Shown here piece after piece: positions 27,600 through 41,411 of a stretch of 64,000 nucleotides of DNA. The notes under the pieces were generated by a model. That model searched no databases and had not been told where the DNA came from. It was given only the letters and a program-made list of their open reading frames with translations. A program made the translations under genes and the position numbers. The first letter of the stretch is position 1. Each line of letters starts with the position of its first letter. The stretch lies in the NCBI GenBank assembly GCA_964036665.1, contig OZ038527.1, forward strand, positions 13,609,835 to 13,673,834, read 5' to 3'. The DNA is from Gordius sp. MW1 (taxonomy: Eukaryota; Nematomorpha; Gordioida; Gordea; Gordiidae).

Positions 27600-30500
27600 G
27601 TGCTTAATTTTTGAAAACTTCTCTATGCAATCATGATTTCAAAGTAATAGTTCTGATAAATTTTTACTTTTTATCATGGAAACAACGTCTGAAAACGACA
27701 GCTTTCATCGGATGAATACGGTTGAATAAAAAAATGTGAAAAATTTTGAGGTAAAAATATTTATTTTTTTCGATTCTATGTGAAAGAGCTTGAAAAAATA
27801 TATAAAAGTAAGCCGATTTGAGAATCCTATTATCTTCGATTGACTTCCGAAAAGAGGTTTTAAGCTGCGAGAACTATCATTTTGACAAAAGACAACGTTT
27901 TATTGTTGCGATTAGTTTGTTGTATCGCAACGTGAGTGCTTAATTTTTGAAAATTGCTCTATGCGATCATGATTTCAAAGTAATAGTTTTCTGATTCTGA
28001 TAAATTTTTACTTTTTATCATGGAAACAACGTCTGAAAACGACAACTTTCATCGGATGAATACGGTCGAATAAAAAAATGTGAAAAATTTTGAGGTAAAA
28101 ATATTCATTTTTTTTGATTCTATGTAAAAGAGCGTAAAAAAATATATAAAAATAAGCCGATTTGAGAATCATATTATCCTCGATTGACTTCCGAAAAGAA
28201 GTTTTAAGTTGCGAGAACTATCATTTTGACAAAAGACAACGTTTTATTGTTGCGATTAGTTTGTTGTATCGCAACGTGAGTGCTTAATTTTTGAAAATTG
28301 CTCGATGCGATCATGATTTCAAAGTAATAGTTTTCTGATTCTGATAAATTTTTACTTTTTATCATGGAAACAACGTCTGAAAACGACAGCTTTCATCGGA
28401 TGAATAGGGTTGAATAAAAATATGTGAAAAATTTTGAGGTAAAAATATTCATTTTTTTCGATTCTATGTGAAAGAGCGTATAAAAATATATAAAAATAAG
28501 CCAATTTGAGAATCCTATTATCCTCGATTGACTTCCGAAAAGAGGTTTTAAGCTGCGAGAACTATCATTTTGACAAAAGACAACGTTTTATTGTTGCGAT
28601 TAGTTTGTTGTATCAAACGTGAGTGCTTAATTTTTGAAAACTGCTCTATGCAATCATGATTTCAAAGTCTTAATTTTCTGATTCTGATAAATTTTTACTT
28701 TTTATCATGGAAACAACGTCTAAAAACGACAACTATCATCGGATGAATACGGTTGAAAGAAAAAAAATGTGAAAAATTTTGAGGTAAAAATATTTATTTT
28801 TTTCAATTCTATGTGAAAGAGCTTGAAAAAAATATACAAAAGTAAGCCGATTTGAGAATCCTATTATCCTCGATTGACTTCCGAAAAGAGGTTTTAAGCT
28901 GCGAGAACTATCATTTTGACAAAAGACAACGTTTTATTGTTGCGACTAGTTTGTTGTATCGCAACGTGAGTGCTTAATTTTTGAAAATTGCTCTATGCGA
29001 TCATGATTTCAAAATAATAGTTTTCTGATTATGATAAATTTACTTTTTATCATGGAAACAACGTCTGAAAACGACAGCTTTCATCGGATGAATACGGTTG
29101 AATAAAAAAATGTGAAAAATTTTGAGGTAAAAATATTTGTTTTTTTCGATTCTATGTGAAAGAGCGTAAAAAAATATATAAAAATAAGCCAATTTGAGAA
29201 TCCTATTATCTTGGATTGACTTCCGAAAAGAGGTTTTAAGCTGCGAGAACTATCATTTTGACAAAAGACAACGTTTTATTGTTGCGATTAGTTTGTTGTA
29301 TCAAACGTGAGTGCTTAATTTTTGAAAACTGCTCTATGCAATCATGATTTCAAAGTAATAGTTTTCTGATTCTGATAAATTTTTACTTTTTATCATGGAA
29401 ACAACGTCTGAAAACGAAAGCTTTCATCGGATGAATACGGTTGAATAAAAAAATGTGAAAAATTTTGAGGTAAAAATATTTATTTTTTTCGATTCTTTGT
29501 GAAAGAGCTTAAAAAAATATATAAAAGTAAGCCGATTTGAGAATCCCTATTATCTTCGATTGACTTCCGAAAAGAGGTTTTAAGCTGCGAGAACTATCAT
29601 TTTGACAAATAACAACGTTTTATTGTTGCGATTAGTTTGTTGTATCGCAACGTGAGTGCTTAATTTTTAAAAACTGCTCTATGCAATCATGATTTCAAAG
29701 TAATAGTTTTCTGATTCTGATAAATTTTTACTTTTTATCATGGAAACAACGTCTGAAAACGACAACTTTCATCGGATGAATACGGTTGAAAGAAAAAAAT
29801 GTGAAAAATTTTGAGGTAAAAATATTTATTTTTTTCAATTCTATGTGAAAGAGCTTGAAAAAATATATAAAAGTAAGCCGATTTGAGAATCCTATTATCT
29901 TCGATTGACTTCCGAAAAGAGGTTTTAAGCTGCGAGAACTATCATTTTGACAAAAGACAACGTTTTATTGTTGCGATTAGTTTGTTGTATGGTAACGTGA
30001 GTGCTTAATTTTTGAAAATTGCTCTATGCGATCAAGATTTCAAAGTAATAGTTTTCTGATTCTGATAAGTTTTTACTTTTTATCATGGAAACAACGTCTG
30101 AAAACGACAGCTTTCATCGGATGAATAGGGTTGAATAAAAATATGTGAAAAATTTTGAGGTAAAAATATTCATTTTTTTCGATTCTATGTGAAAGAGCGT
30201 ATAAAAATATATAAAAATAAGCCAATTTGAGAATCCTATTATCCTAGATTGACTTCCGAAAAGAGGTTTTAAGCTGCGAGAACTATCATTTTGACAAAAG
30301 ACAACGTTTTATTGTTGCGATTAGTTTGTTGTATCAAACGTGAGTGGTTAATTTTTGAAAACTGCTCTATGCAATCATGATTTCAAAGTAATAGTTTTCT
30401 GATTCTGATAAATTTTTACTTTTTATCATGGAAACAACGTCTAAAAACGACAACTATCATCGGATGAATACGGTTGAAAGAAAAAAATGTGAAAAATTTT

Positions 30501-33500
30501 GAGGTAAAAATATTTATTTTTTTCAATTCTATGTGAAAGAGCTTGAAAAAATATATAAAAGTAAGCCGATTTGAGAATCCTATTATCCTCGATTGACTTC
30601 CGAAAAGAGGTTTTAAGCTGCGAGAACTATCATTTTGACAAAAGACAACGTTTTATTGTTGCGATTAGTTTGTTGTATCGCAACGTGAGTGCTTAATTTT
30701 TGAAAAATGCTCTATGCGATCATGATTTCAATGTAATAGTTTTCTGATTCTGATAAATTTTTTACTTTTTATCATGGAAACAACGTCTGAAAACGACAAC
30801 TTTCATCGGATTAATACGGTTGAATAAAAAAATGTGAAAAATTTTGAGGTAAAAATATTCATTTTTTTCGATTCTATGTGAAAGAGCGTAAAAAAATATA
30901 TAAAAATAAGCCTTATTTGAGAATCCTATTATCCTCGATTGACTTCCGAAAAGAGGTTTTAAGCTGCGAGAACTATCATTTTGACAAAAGACAACGTTTT
31001 ATTGTTACGATTAGTTTGTTGTATCGCAACGTGAGTGCTTAATTTTTGAAAACTGCTCTATGCAATCATGATTTCAAAGTAATAGTTCTGATAAATTTTT
31101 ACTTTTTATCATGGAAACAACGTCTGAAAACGACAGCTTTCATCGGATGACGGTTGAATAAAAAAATGTGAAAAATTTTGAGGTAAAAATATTTATTTTT
31201 TTCGATTCTATGTGAAAGAGCTTGAAAAAATATATAAAAGTAAGCCGATTTGAGAATCCTATTATCTTCGATTGACTTCCGAAAAGAGGTTTTAAGCTGC
31301 GAGAACTATCATTTTGACAAAAGACAACGTTTTATTGTTGCGATTAGTTTGTTGTATCGCAACGTGAGTGCTTAATTTTTGAAAATTGCTCTATGCGATC
31401 ATGATTTCAAAGTAATAGTTTTCTGATTCTGATAAATTTTTTCTTTTTATCATGGAAACAACGTCTGAAAACGACAACTTTAATCGGATGAATACGGTTG
31501 AATAAAAAAATGTGAAAAATTTTGAGGTAAAAATATTCATTTTTTTCGATTCTATGTGAAAGAGCGTAAAAAAATATATAAAAAAGCCGATTTGAGAATC
31601 CTATTATCCTCGATTTACTTCCGAAAAGAGGTTTTAAGCTGCGAGAACTATCATTTTGACAAAAGACAACGTTTTATTGTTGCGATTTGTTTGTTGTATC
31701 GCAACGTGAGTGCTTAATTTTTGAAAACTGCTCTATGCAATCATGATTTCAAAGTAATAGTTATCTGATTATGATAAATTTACTTTTTATCATGGAAACA
31801 ACGTCTGAAAACGACAGCTTTCATCGGATGAATACGGTTGAATAAAAAAATGTGAAAAATTTTGAGGTAAAAATATTTATTTTTTTCGATTCTTTGTGAA
31901 AGAGCTTAAAAAAATATATAAAAGTAAGCCGATTTGAGAATCCTATTATCCTCGATTGACTTCCGAAAAGAGGTTTTAAGCTGCGAGAACTATCATTTTG
32001 ACAAAAGACAACGTTTTATTGTTGCGATTAGTTTGTTGTATCAAACGTGAGTGCTTAATTTTTGAAAACTGCTCTATGCAATCATGATTTCAAAGTAATA
32101 GTTTTCTGATTCTGATAAATTTTTACTTTTTATCATGGAAACAACGTCTAAAAACGACAACTATCATCGGATGAATACGGTTGAAAGAAAAAAAATGTGA
32201 ACAATTTTGAGGTAAAAATATTTATTTTTTTCAATTCTATGTGAAAGAGCTTGAAAAAAATATACAAAAGTAAGCCGATTTGAGAATCCTATTATCCTCG
32301 ATTGACTTCCGAAAAGAGGTTTTAAGCTGCGAGAACTATCATTTTGACAAAAGACAACGTTTTATTGTTGCAATTAGTATGTTGTATCGCAACGTGAGTG
32401 CTTAATTTTTGAAAATTGCTCTATGCGATCATGATTTCAAAGTAATAGTTTTCTGATTCTGATAAATTTTTATTTTTATCATGGAAAAAACGTCTGAAAA
32501 CGACAACTTTCATCGGATGAATACGGTTGAAAGAAAAAAAATGTGAAAAATTTTGAGGTAAAAATATTCATTTTTTTCGATTCTATGTGAAAGTGCGTAT
32601 AAAAATATATAAAAATAAGCCAATTTGAGAATCCTATTATCCTCGATTGACTTCCGAAAAGAGGTTTTAAGCTGCGAGAACTATCATTTTGACAAAAGAC
32701 AACGTTTTATTGTTGCGATTAGTTTGTTGTATCAAACGTGAGTGCTTAATTTTTGAAAACTGCTCTATGCAATCATGATTTCAAAGTAATAATTTTCTGA
32801 TTCTGATAAATTTTTACTTTTTATCATGGAAACAACGTCTAAAAACGACAACTATCATCGGATGAATACGGTTGAAAGAAAAAAAATGTGAAAAATTTTG
32901 AGGTAAAAATATTTATTTTTTTCAATTCTATGTGAAAGAGCTTGAAAAAAATATACAAAAGTAAGCCGATTTGAGAATCCTATTATCCTCGATTGACTTC
33001 CGAAAAGAGGTTTTAAGCTGCGAGAACTATCATTTTGACAAAAGACAACGTTTTATTGTTGCGATTAGTTTGTTGTATCGCAACGTGAGTGCTTAATTTT
33101 TGAAAATTGCTCTATGCGATCATGATTTCAAAGTAATAGTTTTCTGATTATGATAAATTTACTTTTTATCATGGAAACAACGTCTGAAAACGACAGCTTT
33201 CATCGGATGAATACGGTTGAATAAAAAAATGTGAAAAATTTTGAGGTAAAAATATTTATTTTTTTCGATTCTTTGTGAAAGAGCTTAAAAAAATATATAA
33301 AAGTAAGCCGATTTGAGAATCCTATTATCCTCGATTGACTTCCGAAAAGAGGTTTTAAGCTGCGAGAACTATCATTTTGACAAAAAACAACGTTTTATTG
33401 TTGCGATTAGTTTGTTGTATCGCAACGTGAGTGCTTAATTTTTGAAAACTTCTCTATGCAATCATGATTTCAAAGTAATAGTTCTGATAAATTTTTACTT

Positions 33501-36500
33501 TTTATCATGGAAACAACGTCTGAAAACGACAGCTTTCATCGGATGAATACGGTTGAATAAAAAAATGTGAAAAATTTTGAGGTAAAAATATTTATTTTTT
33601 TCGATTCTATGTGAAAGAGCTTGAAAAAATATATAAAAGTAAGCCGATTTGAGAATCCTATTATCTTCGATTGACTTCCGAAAAGAGGTTTTAAGCTGCG
33701 AGAACTATCATTTTGACAAAAGACAACGTTTTATTGTTGCGATTAGTTTGTTGTATCGCAACGTGAGTGCTTAATTTTTGAAAATTGCTCTATGCGATCA
33801 TGATTTCAAAGTAATAGTTTTCTGATTCTGATAAATTTTTACTTTTTATCATGGAAACAACGTCTGAAAACGACAACTTTCATCGGATGAATACGGTCGA
33901 ATAAAAAAATGTGAAAAATTTTGAGGTAAAAATATTCATTTTTTTTGATTCTATGTAAAAGAGCGTAAAAAAATATATAAAAATAAGCCGATTTGAGAAT
34001 CATATTATCCTCGATTGACTTCCGAAAAGAAGTTTTAAGTTGCGAGAACTATCATTTTGACAAAAGACAACGTTTTATTGTTGCGATTAGTTTGTTGTAT
34101 CGCAACGTGAGTGCTTAATTTTTGAAAATTGCTCGATGCGATCATGATTTCAAAGTAATAGTTTTCTGATTCTGATAAATTTTTACTTTTTATCATGGAA
34201 ACAACGTCTGAAAACGACAGCTTTCATCGGATGAATAGGGTTGAATAAAAATATGTGAAAAATTTTGAGGTAAAAATATTCATTTTTTTCGATTCTATGT
34301 GAAAGAGCGTATAAAAATATATAAAAATAAGCCAATTTGAGAATCCTATTATCCTCGATTGACTTCCGAAAAGAGGTTTTAAGCTGCGAGAACTATCATT
34401 TTGACAAAAGACAACGTTTTATTGTTGCGATTAGTTTGTTGTATCAAACGTGAGTGCTTAATTTTTGAAAACTGCTCTATGCAATCATGATTTCAAAGTC
34501 TTAATTTTCTGATTCTGATAAATTTTTACTTTTTATCATGGAAACAACGTCTAAAAACGACAACTATCATCGGATGAATACGGTTGAAAGAAAAAAAATG
34601 TGAAAAATTTTGAGGTAAAAATATTTATTTTTTTCAATTCTATGTGAAAGAGCTTGAAAAAAATATACAAAAGTAAGCCGATTTGAGAATCCTATTATCC
34701 TCGATTGACTTCCGAAAAGAGGTTTTAAGCTGCGAGAACTATCATTTTGACAAAAGACAACGTTTTATTGTTGCGACTAGTTTGTTGTATCGCAACGTGA
34801 GTGCTTAATTTTTGAAAATTGCTCTATGCGATCATGATTTCAAAATAATAGTTTTCTGATTATGATAAATTTACTTTTTATCATGGAAACAACGTCTGAA
34901 AACGACAGCTTTCATCGGATGAATACGGTTGAATAAAAAAATGTGAAAAATTTTGAGGTAAAAATATTTGTTTTTTTCGATTCTATGTGAAAGAGCGTAA
35001 AAAAATATATAAAAATAAGCCAATTTGAGAATCCTATTATCTTGGATTGACTTCCGAAAAGAGGTTTTAAGCTGCGAGAACTATCATTTTGACAAAAGAC
35101 AACGTTTTATTGTTGCGATTAGTTTGTTGTATCAAACGTGAGTGCTTAATTTTTGAAAACTGCTCTATGCAATCATGATTTCAAAGTAATAGTTTTCTGA
35201 TTCTGATAAATTTTTACTTTTTATCATGGAAACAACGTCTGAAAACGAAAGCTTTCATCGGATGAATACGGTTGAATAAAAAAATGTGAAAAATTTTGAG
35301 GTAAAAATATTTATTTTTTTCGATTCTTTGTGAAAGAGCTTAAAAAAATATATAAAAGTAAGCCGATTTGAGAATCCCTATTATCTTCGATTGACTTCCG
35401 AAAAGAGGTTTTAAGCTGCGAGAACTATCATTTTGACAAATAACAACGTTTTATTGTTGCGATTAGTTTGTTGTATCGCAACGTGAGTGCTTAATTTTTA
35501 AAAACTGCTCTATGCAATCATGATTTCAAAGTAATAGTTTTCTGATTCTGATAAATTTTTACTTTTTATCATGGAAACAACGTCTGAAAACGACAACTTT
35601 CATCGGATGAATACGGTTGAAAGAAAAAAATGTGAAAAATTTTGAGGTAAAAATATTTATTTTTTTCAATTCTATGTGAAAGAGCTTGAAAAAATATATA
35701 AAAGTAAGCCGATTTGAGAATCCTATTATCTTCGATTGACTTCCGAAAAGAGGTTTTAAGCTGCGAGAACTATCATTTTGACAAAAGACAACGTTTTATT
35801 GTTGCGATTAGTTTGTTGTATGGTAACGTGAGTGCTTAATTTTTGAAAATTGCTCTATGCGATCAAGATTTCAAAGTAATAGTTTTCTGATTCTGATAAG
35901 TTTTTACTTTTTATCATGGAAACAACGTCTGAAAACGACAGCTTTCATCGGATGAATAGGGTTGAATAAAAATATGTGAAAAATTTTGAGGTAAAAATAT
36001 TCATTTTTTTCGATTCTATGTGAAAGAGCGTATAAAAATATATAAAAATAAGCCAATTTGAGAATCCTATTATCCTAGATTGACTTCCGAAAAGAGGTTT
36101 TAAGCTGCGAGAACTATCATTTTGACAAAAGACAACGTTTTATTGTTGCGATTAGTTTGTTGTATCAAACGTGAGTGGTTAATTTTTGAAAACTGCTCTA
36201 TGCAATCATGATTTCAAAGTAATAGTTTTCTGATTCTGATAAATTTTTACTTTTTATCATGGAAACAACGTCTAAAAACGACAACTATCATCGGATGAAT
36301 ACGGTTGAAAGAAAAAAATGTGAAAAATTTTGAGGTAAAAATATTTATTTTTTTCAATTCTATGTGAAAGAGCTTGAAAAAATATATAAAAGTAAGCCGA
36401 TTTGAGAATCCTATTATCCTCGATTGACTTCCGAAAAGAGGTTTTAAGCTGCGAGAACTATCATTTTGACAAAAGACAACGTTTTATTGTTGCGATTAGT

Positions 36501-39260
36501 TTGTTGTATCGCAACGTGAGTGCTTAATTTTTGAAAAATGCTCTATGCGATCATGATTTCAATGTAATAGTTTTCTGATTCTGATAAATTTTTTACTTTT
36601 TATCATGGAAACAACGTCTGAAAACGACAACTTTCATCGGATTAATACGGTTGAATAAAAAAATGTGAAAAATTTTGAAGTAAAAATATTCATTTTTTTC
36701 GATTCTATGTGAAAGAGCGTAAAAAAATATATAAAAATAAGCCTTATTTGAGAATCCTATTATCCTCGATTGACTTCCGAAAAGAGGTTTTAAGCTGCGA
36801 GAACTATCATTTTGACAAAAGACAACGTTTTATTGTTACGATTAGTTTGTTGTATCGCAACGTGAGTGCTTAATTTTTGAAAACTGCTCTATGCAATCAT
36901 GATTTCAAAGTAATAGTTCTGATAAATTTTTACTTTTTATCATGGAAACAACGTCTGAAAACGACAGCTTTCATCGGATGACGGTTGAATAAAAAAATGT
37001 GAAAAATTTTGAGGTAAAAATATTTATTTTTTTCGATTCTATGTGAAAGAGCTTGAAAAAATATATAAAAGTAAGCCGATTTGAGAATCCTATTATCTTC
37101 GATTGACTTCCGAAAAGAGGTTTTAAGCTGCGAGAACTATCATTTTGACAAAAGACAACGTTTTATTGTTGCGATTAGTTTGTTGTATCGCAACGTGAGT
37201 GCTTAATTTTTGAAAATTGCTCTATGCGATCATGATTTCAAAGTAATAGTTTTCTGATTCTGATAAATTTTTTCTTTTTATCATGGAAACAACGTCTGAA
37301 AACGACAACTTTAATCGGATGAATACGGTTGAATAAAAAAATGTGAAAAATTTTGAGGTAAAAATATTCATTTTTTTCGATTCTATGTGAAAGAGCGTAA
37401 AAAAATATATAAAAAAGCCGATTTGAGAATCCTATTATCCTCGATTTACTTCCGAAAAGAGGTTTTAAGCTGCGAGAACTATCATTTTGACAAAAGACAA
37501 CGTTTTATTGTTGCGATTTGTTTGTTGTATCGCAACGTGAGTGCTTAATTTTTGAAAACTGCTCTATGCAATCATGATTTCAAAGTAATAGTTATCTGAT
37601 TATGATAAATTTACTTTTTATCATGGAAACAACGTCTGAAAACGACAGCTTTCATCGGATGAATACGGTTGAATAAAAAAATGTGAAAAATTTTGAGGTA
37701 AAAATATTTATTTTTTTCGATTCTTTGTGAAAGAGCTTAAAAAAATATATAAAAGTAAGCCGATTTGAGAATCCTATTATCCTCGATTGACTTCCGAAAA
37801 GAGGTTTTAAGCTGCGAGAACTATCATTTTGACAAAAGACAACGTTTTATTGTTGCGATTAGTTTGTTGTATCAAACGTGAGTGCTTAATTTTTGAAAAC
37901 TGCTCTATGCAATCATGATTTCAAAGTAATAGTTTTCTGATTCTGATAAATTTTTACTTTTTATCATGGAAACAACGTCTAAAAACGACAACTATCATCG
38001 GATGAATACGGTTGAAAGAAAAAAAATGTGAACAATTTTGAGGTAAAAATATTTATTTTTTTCAATTCTATGTGAAAGAGCTTGAAAAAAATATACAAAA
38101 GTAAGCCGATTTGAGAATCCTATTATCCTCGATTGACTTCCGAAAAGAGGTTTTAAGCTGCGAGAACTATCATTTTGACAAAAGACAACGTTTTATTGTT
38201 GCAATTAGTATGTTGTATCGCAACGTGAGTGCTTAATTTTTGAAAATTGCTCTATGCGATCATGATTTCAAAGTAATAGTTTTCTGATTCTGATAAATTT
38301 TTATTTTTATCATGGAAAAACGTCTGAAAACGACAACTTTCATCGGATGAATACGGTTGAAAGAAAAAAAATGTGAAAAATTTTGAGGTAAAAATATTCA
38401 TTTTTTTCGATTCTATGTGAAAGTGCGTATAAAAATATATAAAAATAAGCCAATTTGAGAATCCTATTATCCTCGATTGACTTCCGAAAAGAGGTTTTAA
38501 GCTGCGAGAACTATCATTTTGACAAAAGACAACGTTTTATTGTTGCGATTAGTTTGTTGTATCAAACGTGAGTGCTTAATTTTTGAAAACTGCTCTATGC
38601 AATCATGATTTCAAAGTAATAATTTTCTGATTCTGATAAATTTTTACTTTTTATCATGGAAACAACGTCTAAAAACGACAACTATCATCGGATGAATACG
38701 GTTGAAAGAAAAAAAATGTGAAAAATTTTGAGGTAAAAATATTTATTTTTTTCAATTCTATGTGAAAGAGCTTGAAAAAAATATACAAAAGTAAGCCGAT
38801 TTGAGAATCCTATTATCCTCGATTGACTTCCGAAAAGAGGTTTTAAGCTGCGAGAACTATCATTTTGACAAAAGACAACGTTTTATTGTTGCGATTAGTT
38901 TGTTGTATCGCAACGTGAGTGCTTAATTTTTGAAAATTGCTCTATGCGATCATGATTTCAAAGTAATAGTTTTCTGATTATGATAAATTTACTTTTTATC
39001 ATGGAAACAACGTCTGAAAACGACAGCTTTCATCGGATGAATACGGTTGAATAAAAAAATGTGAAAAATTTTGAGGTAAAAATATTTATTTTTTTCGATT
39101 CTTTGTGAAAGAGCTTAAAAAAATATATAAAAGTAAGCCGATTTGAGAATCCTATTATCCTCGATTGACTTCCGAAAAGAGGTTTTAAGCTGCGAGAACT
39201 ATCATTTTGACAAAAAACAACGTTTTATTGTTGCGATTAGTTTGTTGTATCGCAACGTGA
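27600..39260. repeat. Seventeen-monomer tandem duplication, period 5831 bp
   Basis: Two adjacent, nearly identical copies, about 27600-33430 and 33431-39260. Private variants in both copies are GAAAACTTCTC (c at 27618 and 33449), AAAGTCTTAATTTTC (near 28666 and 34497), CCCTATTATC (near 29545 and 35376), GCCTTATTTGAG (near 30911 and 36742), AAAAAAGCCGATTTG (near 31580 and 37411), and CAATTAGTATGTTG. The few differences I saw are GAGGTAAAA versus GAAGTAAAA near 30848 and 36679, and one A fewer in GGAAAAACG near 38315. This is far more similar than neighbouring monomers are to each other, so it is one of the latest exchanges in the window, or an assembly duplication. Confidence 0.9.
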
Positions 39261-41265
39261 GTGCTTAATTTTTAAAAACTGCTCTATGCAATCATGATTT
39301 CAAAGTAATAGTTTTCTGATTCTGATAAATTTTTACTTTTTATCATGGAAACAACGTCTGAAAACGACAACTTTCATCGGATGAATACGGTTGAAAGAAA
39401 AAAAATGTGAACAATTTTGAGGTAAAAATATTTATTTTTTTCAATTCTATGTGAAAGAGCTTGAAAAAAATATACAAAAGTAAGCCGATTTGAGAATCCT
39501 ATTATCCTCGATTGACTTCCGAAAAGAGGTTTTAAGCTGCGAGAACTATCATTTTGACAAAAGACAACGTTTTATTGTTGCGATTAGTTTGTTGTATCGC
39601 AACGTGAGTGCTTAATTTTTGAAAATTGCTCTATGCGATCATGATTTCAATGTAATAGTTTTCTGATTCTGATAAATTTTTTACTTTTTATCATGGAAAC
39701 AACGTCTGAAAACGACAACTTTCATCGGATTAATACGGTTGAATATAAAAATGTGAAAAATTTTGAGATAAAAATATTCATTTTTTTCGATTCTATGTGA
39801 AAGAGCTTAAAAAAATATATAAAAGTAAGCCGATTTGAGAATCCTATTATCTTCGATTGACTTCCGAAAAGAGGTTTTAAGCTGCGAGAACTATCATTTT
39901 GACAAAAGACAACGTTTTATTGTTGCGATTAGTTTGTTGTATCGCAACGTGAGTGCTTAATTTTTGAAAATTGCTCTATGCGATCATGATTTCAATGTAA
40001 TAGTTTTCTGATTCTGATAAATTTTTTACTTTTTATCATGGAAACAACGTCTGAAAACGACAACTTTCATCGGATTAATACGGTTGAATATAAAAATGTG
40101 AAAAATTTTGAGGTAAAAATATTCATTTTTTTCGATTCTATGTGAAAGAGCGTAAAAAAATATATAAAAATAAGCCGATTTGAGAATCCTATTATCCTCG
40201 ATTGACTTCCGAAAAGAGGTTTTAAGCTGCGAGAACTATCATTTTGACAAAAGACAACGTTTTATTGTTACGATTAGTTTGTTGTATCGCAACGTGAGTG
40301 CTTAATTTTTGAAAACTGCTCTATGCAATCATGATTTCAAAGTAATAGTTCTGATAAATTTTTACTTTTTATCATGGAAACAACGTCTGAAAACGACAGC
40401 TTTCATCGGATGAATACGGTTGAATAAAAAAATGTGAAAAATTTTGAGGTAAAAATATTTATTTTTTTCGATTCTATGTGAAAGAGCTTGAAAAAATATA
40501 TAAAAGTAAGCCGATTTGAGAATCCTATTATCTTCGATTGACTTCCGAAAAGAGGTTTTAAGCTGCGAGAACTATCATTTAGACAAAAGACAACGTTTTA
40601 TTGTTGCGATTAGTTTGTTGTATCGCAACGTGAGTGCTTAATTTTTGAAAATTGCTCTATGCGATCATGATTTCAAAGTAATAGTTTTCTGATTCTGATA
40701 AATTTTTACTTTTTATCATGGAAACAACGTCTGAAAACGACAACTTTTATCGGATGAATACGGTTGAATAAAAAAATGTGAAAAATTTTGAGGTAAAAAT
40801 ATTCATTTTTTTTGATTCTATGTGAAAGAGCGTATAAAAATATATAAAAATAAGCCAATTTGAGAATCCTATTATCCTCGATTGACTTCCGAAAAGAGGT
40901 TTTAAGCTGCGAGAACTATCATTTTGACAAAAGACAACGTTTTATTGTTGCGATTAGTTTGTTGTATCAAACGTGAGTGCTTAATTTTTGAAAACTGCTC
41001 TATGCAATCATGATTTCAAAGTCTTAATTTTCTGATTCTGATAAATTTTTACTTTTTATCATGGAAACAACGTCTAAAAACGACAACTATCATCGGATGA
41101 ATACGGTTGAAAGAAAAAAAATGTGAAAAATTTTGAGGTAAAAATATTTATTTTTTTCAATTCTATGTGAAAGAGCTTGAAAAAAATATACAAAAGTAAG
41201 CCGATTTGAGAATCCTATTATCCTCGATTGACTTCCGAAAAGAGGTTTTAAGCTGCGAGAACTAT

Positions 41266-41271
<6 letters not shown>

Positions 41272-41303
<32 letters not shown>

Positions 41304-41411
41304 GATATCTGTTATTAAATGAAACTATATATACTATAAAAATTATATGCGAGGTAAACATTCAAAAATTGCGATCGCGTTGAAATGACAAATTATAATT
41401 CCGATTTTCTG
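41272..41411 (-). mobile_element. Poly(A)-tailed retroposed insert, 5' end unidentified
   Basis: A run of 33 T (41268-41300) is followed by about 110 bp unlike the satellite. The satellite resumes cleanly at TTTTGACAAAAG (41412). The normal monomer reads ATCATTTTGACAAAAG, so the insert entered at the TTTT and duplicated at least TTTT; the exact duplication is hidden inside the T run. Read on the minus strand it is a short unique sequence ending in a poly(A) tail, which is the signature of target-primed retroposition: a SINE, a 5'-truncated LINE, or a processed transcript. I do not recognise the family. It has no ORF and no visible Pol III A or B box. Confidence 0.75.

Larger units (their letters stand above)
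12091..41271. repeat. Satellite array, domain II, left part
   Basis: The same monomer and orientation as domain I, but a different variant set: mostly AGCCGATTTG, GTGAGTGCTT, GCAATCATG or GCGATCATG, and TCGGATGAATACGG. Two broad monomer types alternate irregularly. One has GAGCGTA(A/T)AAAAATATAT with AAAATAAGCC. The other has GAGCTTGAAAAAATATAT with AAAAGTAAGCC. Recurrent rarer variants mark lineages: GTATCAAACGTG (for example 14221, 15583, 17991, 20399), GTATGGTAACG (13878, 17648, 20056, 23490, 29990, 35820), a shortened TAGTTCTGATAAA, and CATGATTTCAATGTAAGAG. These lineage tags recur in the same order at fixed offsets, which reveals the higher-order blocks listed separately. No genes are visible in this stretch. 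Confidence 0.97.
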
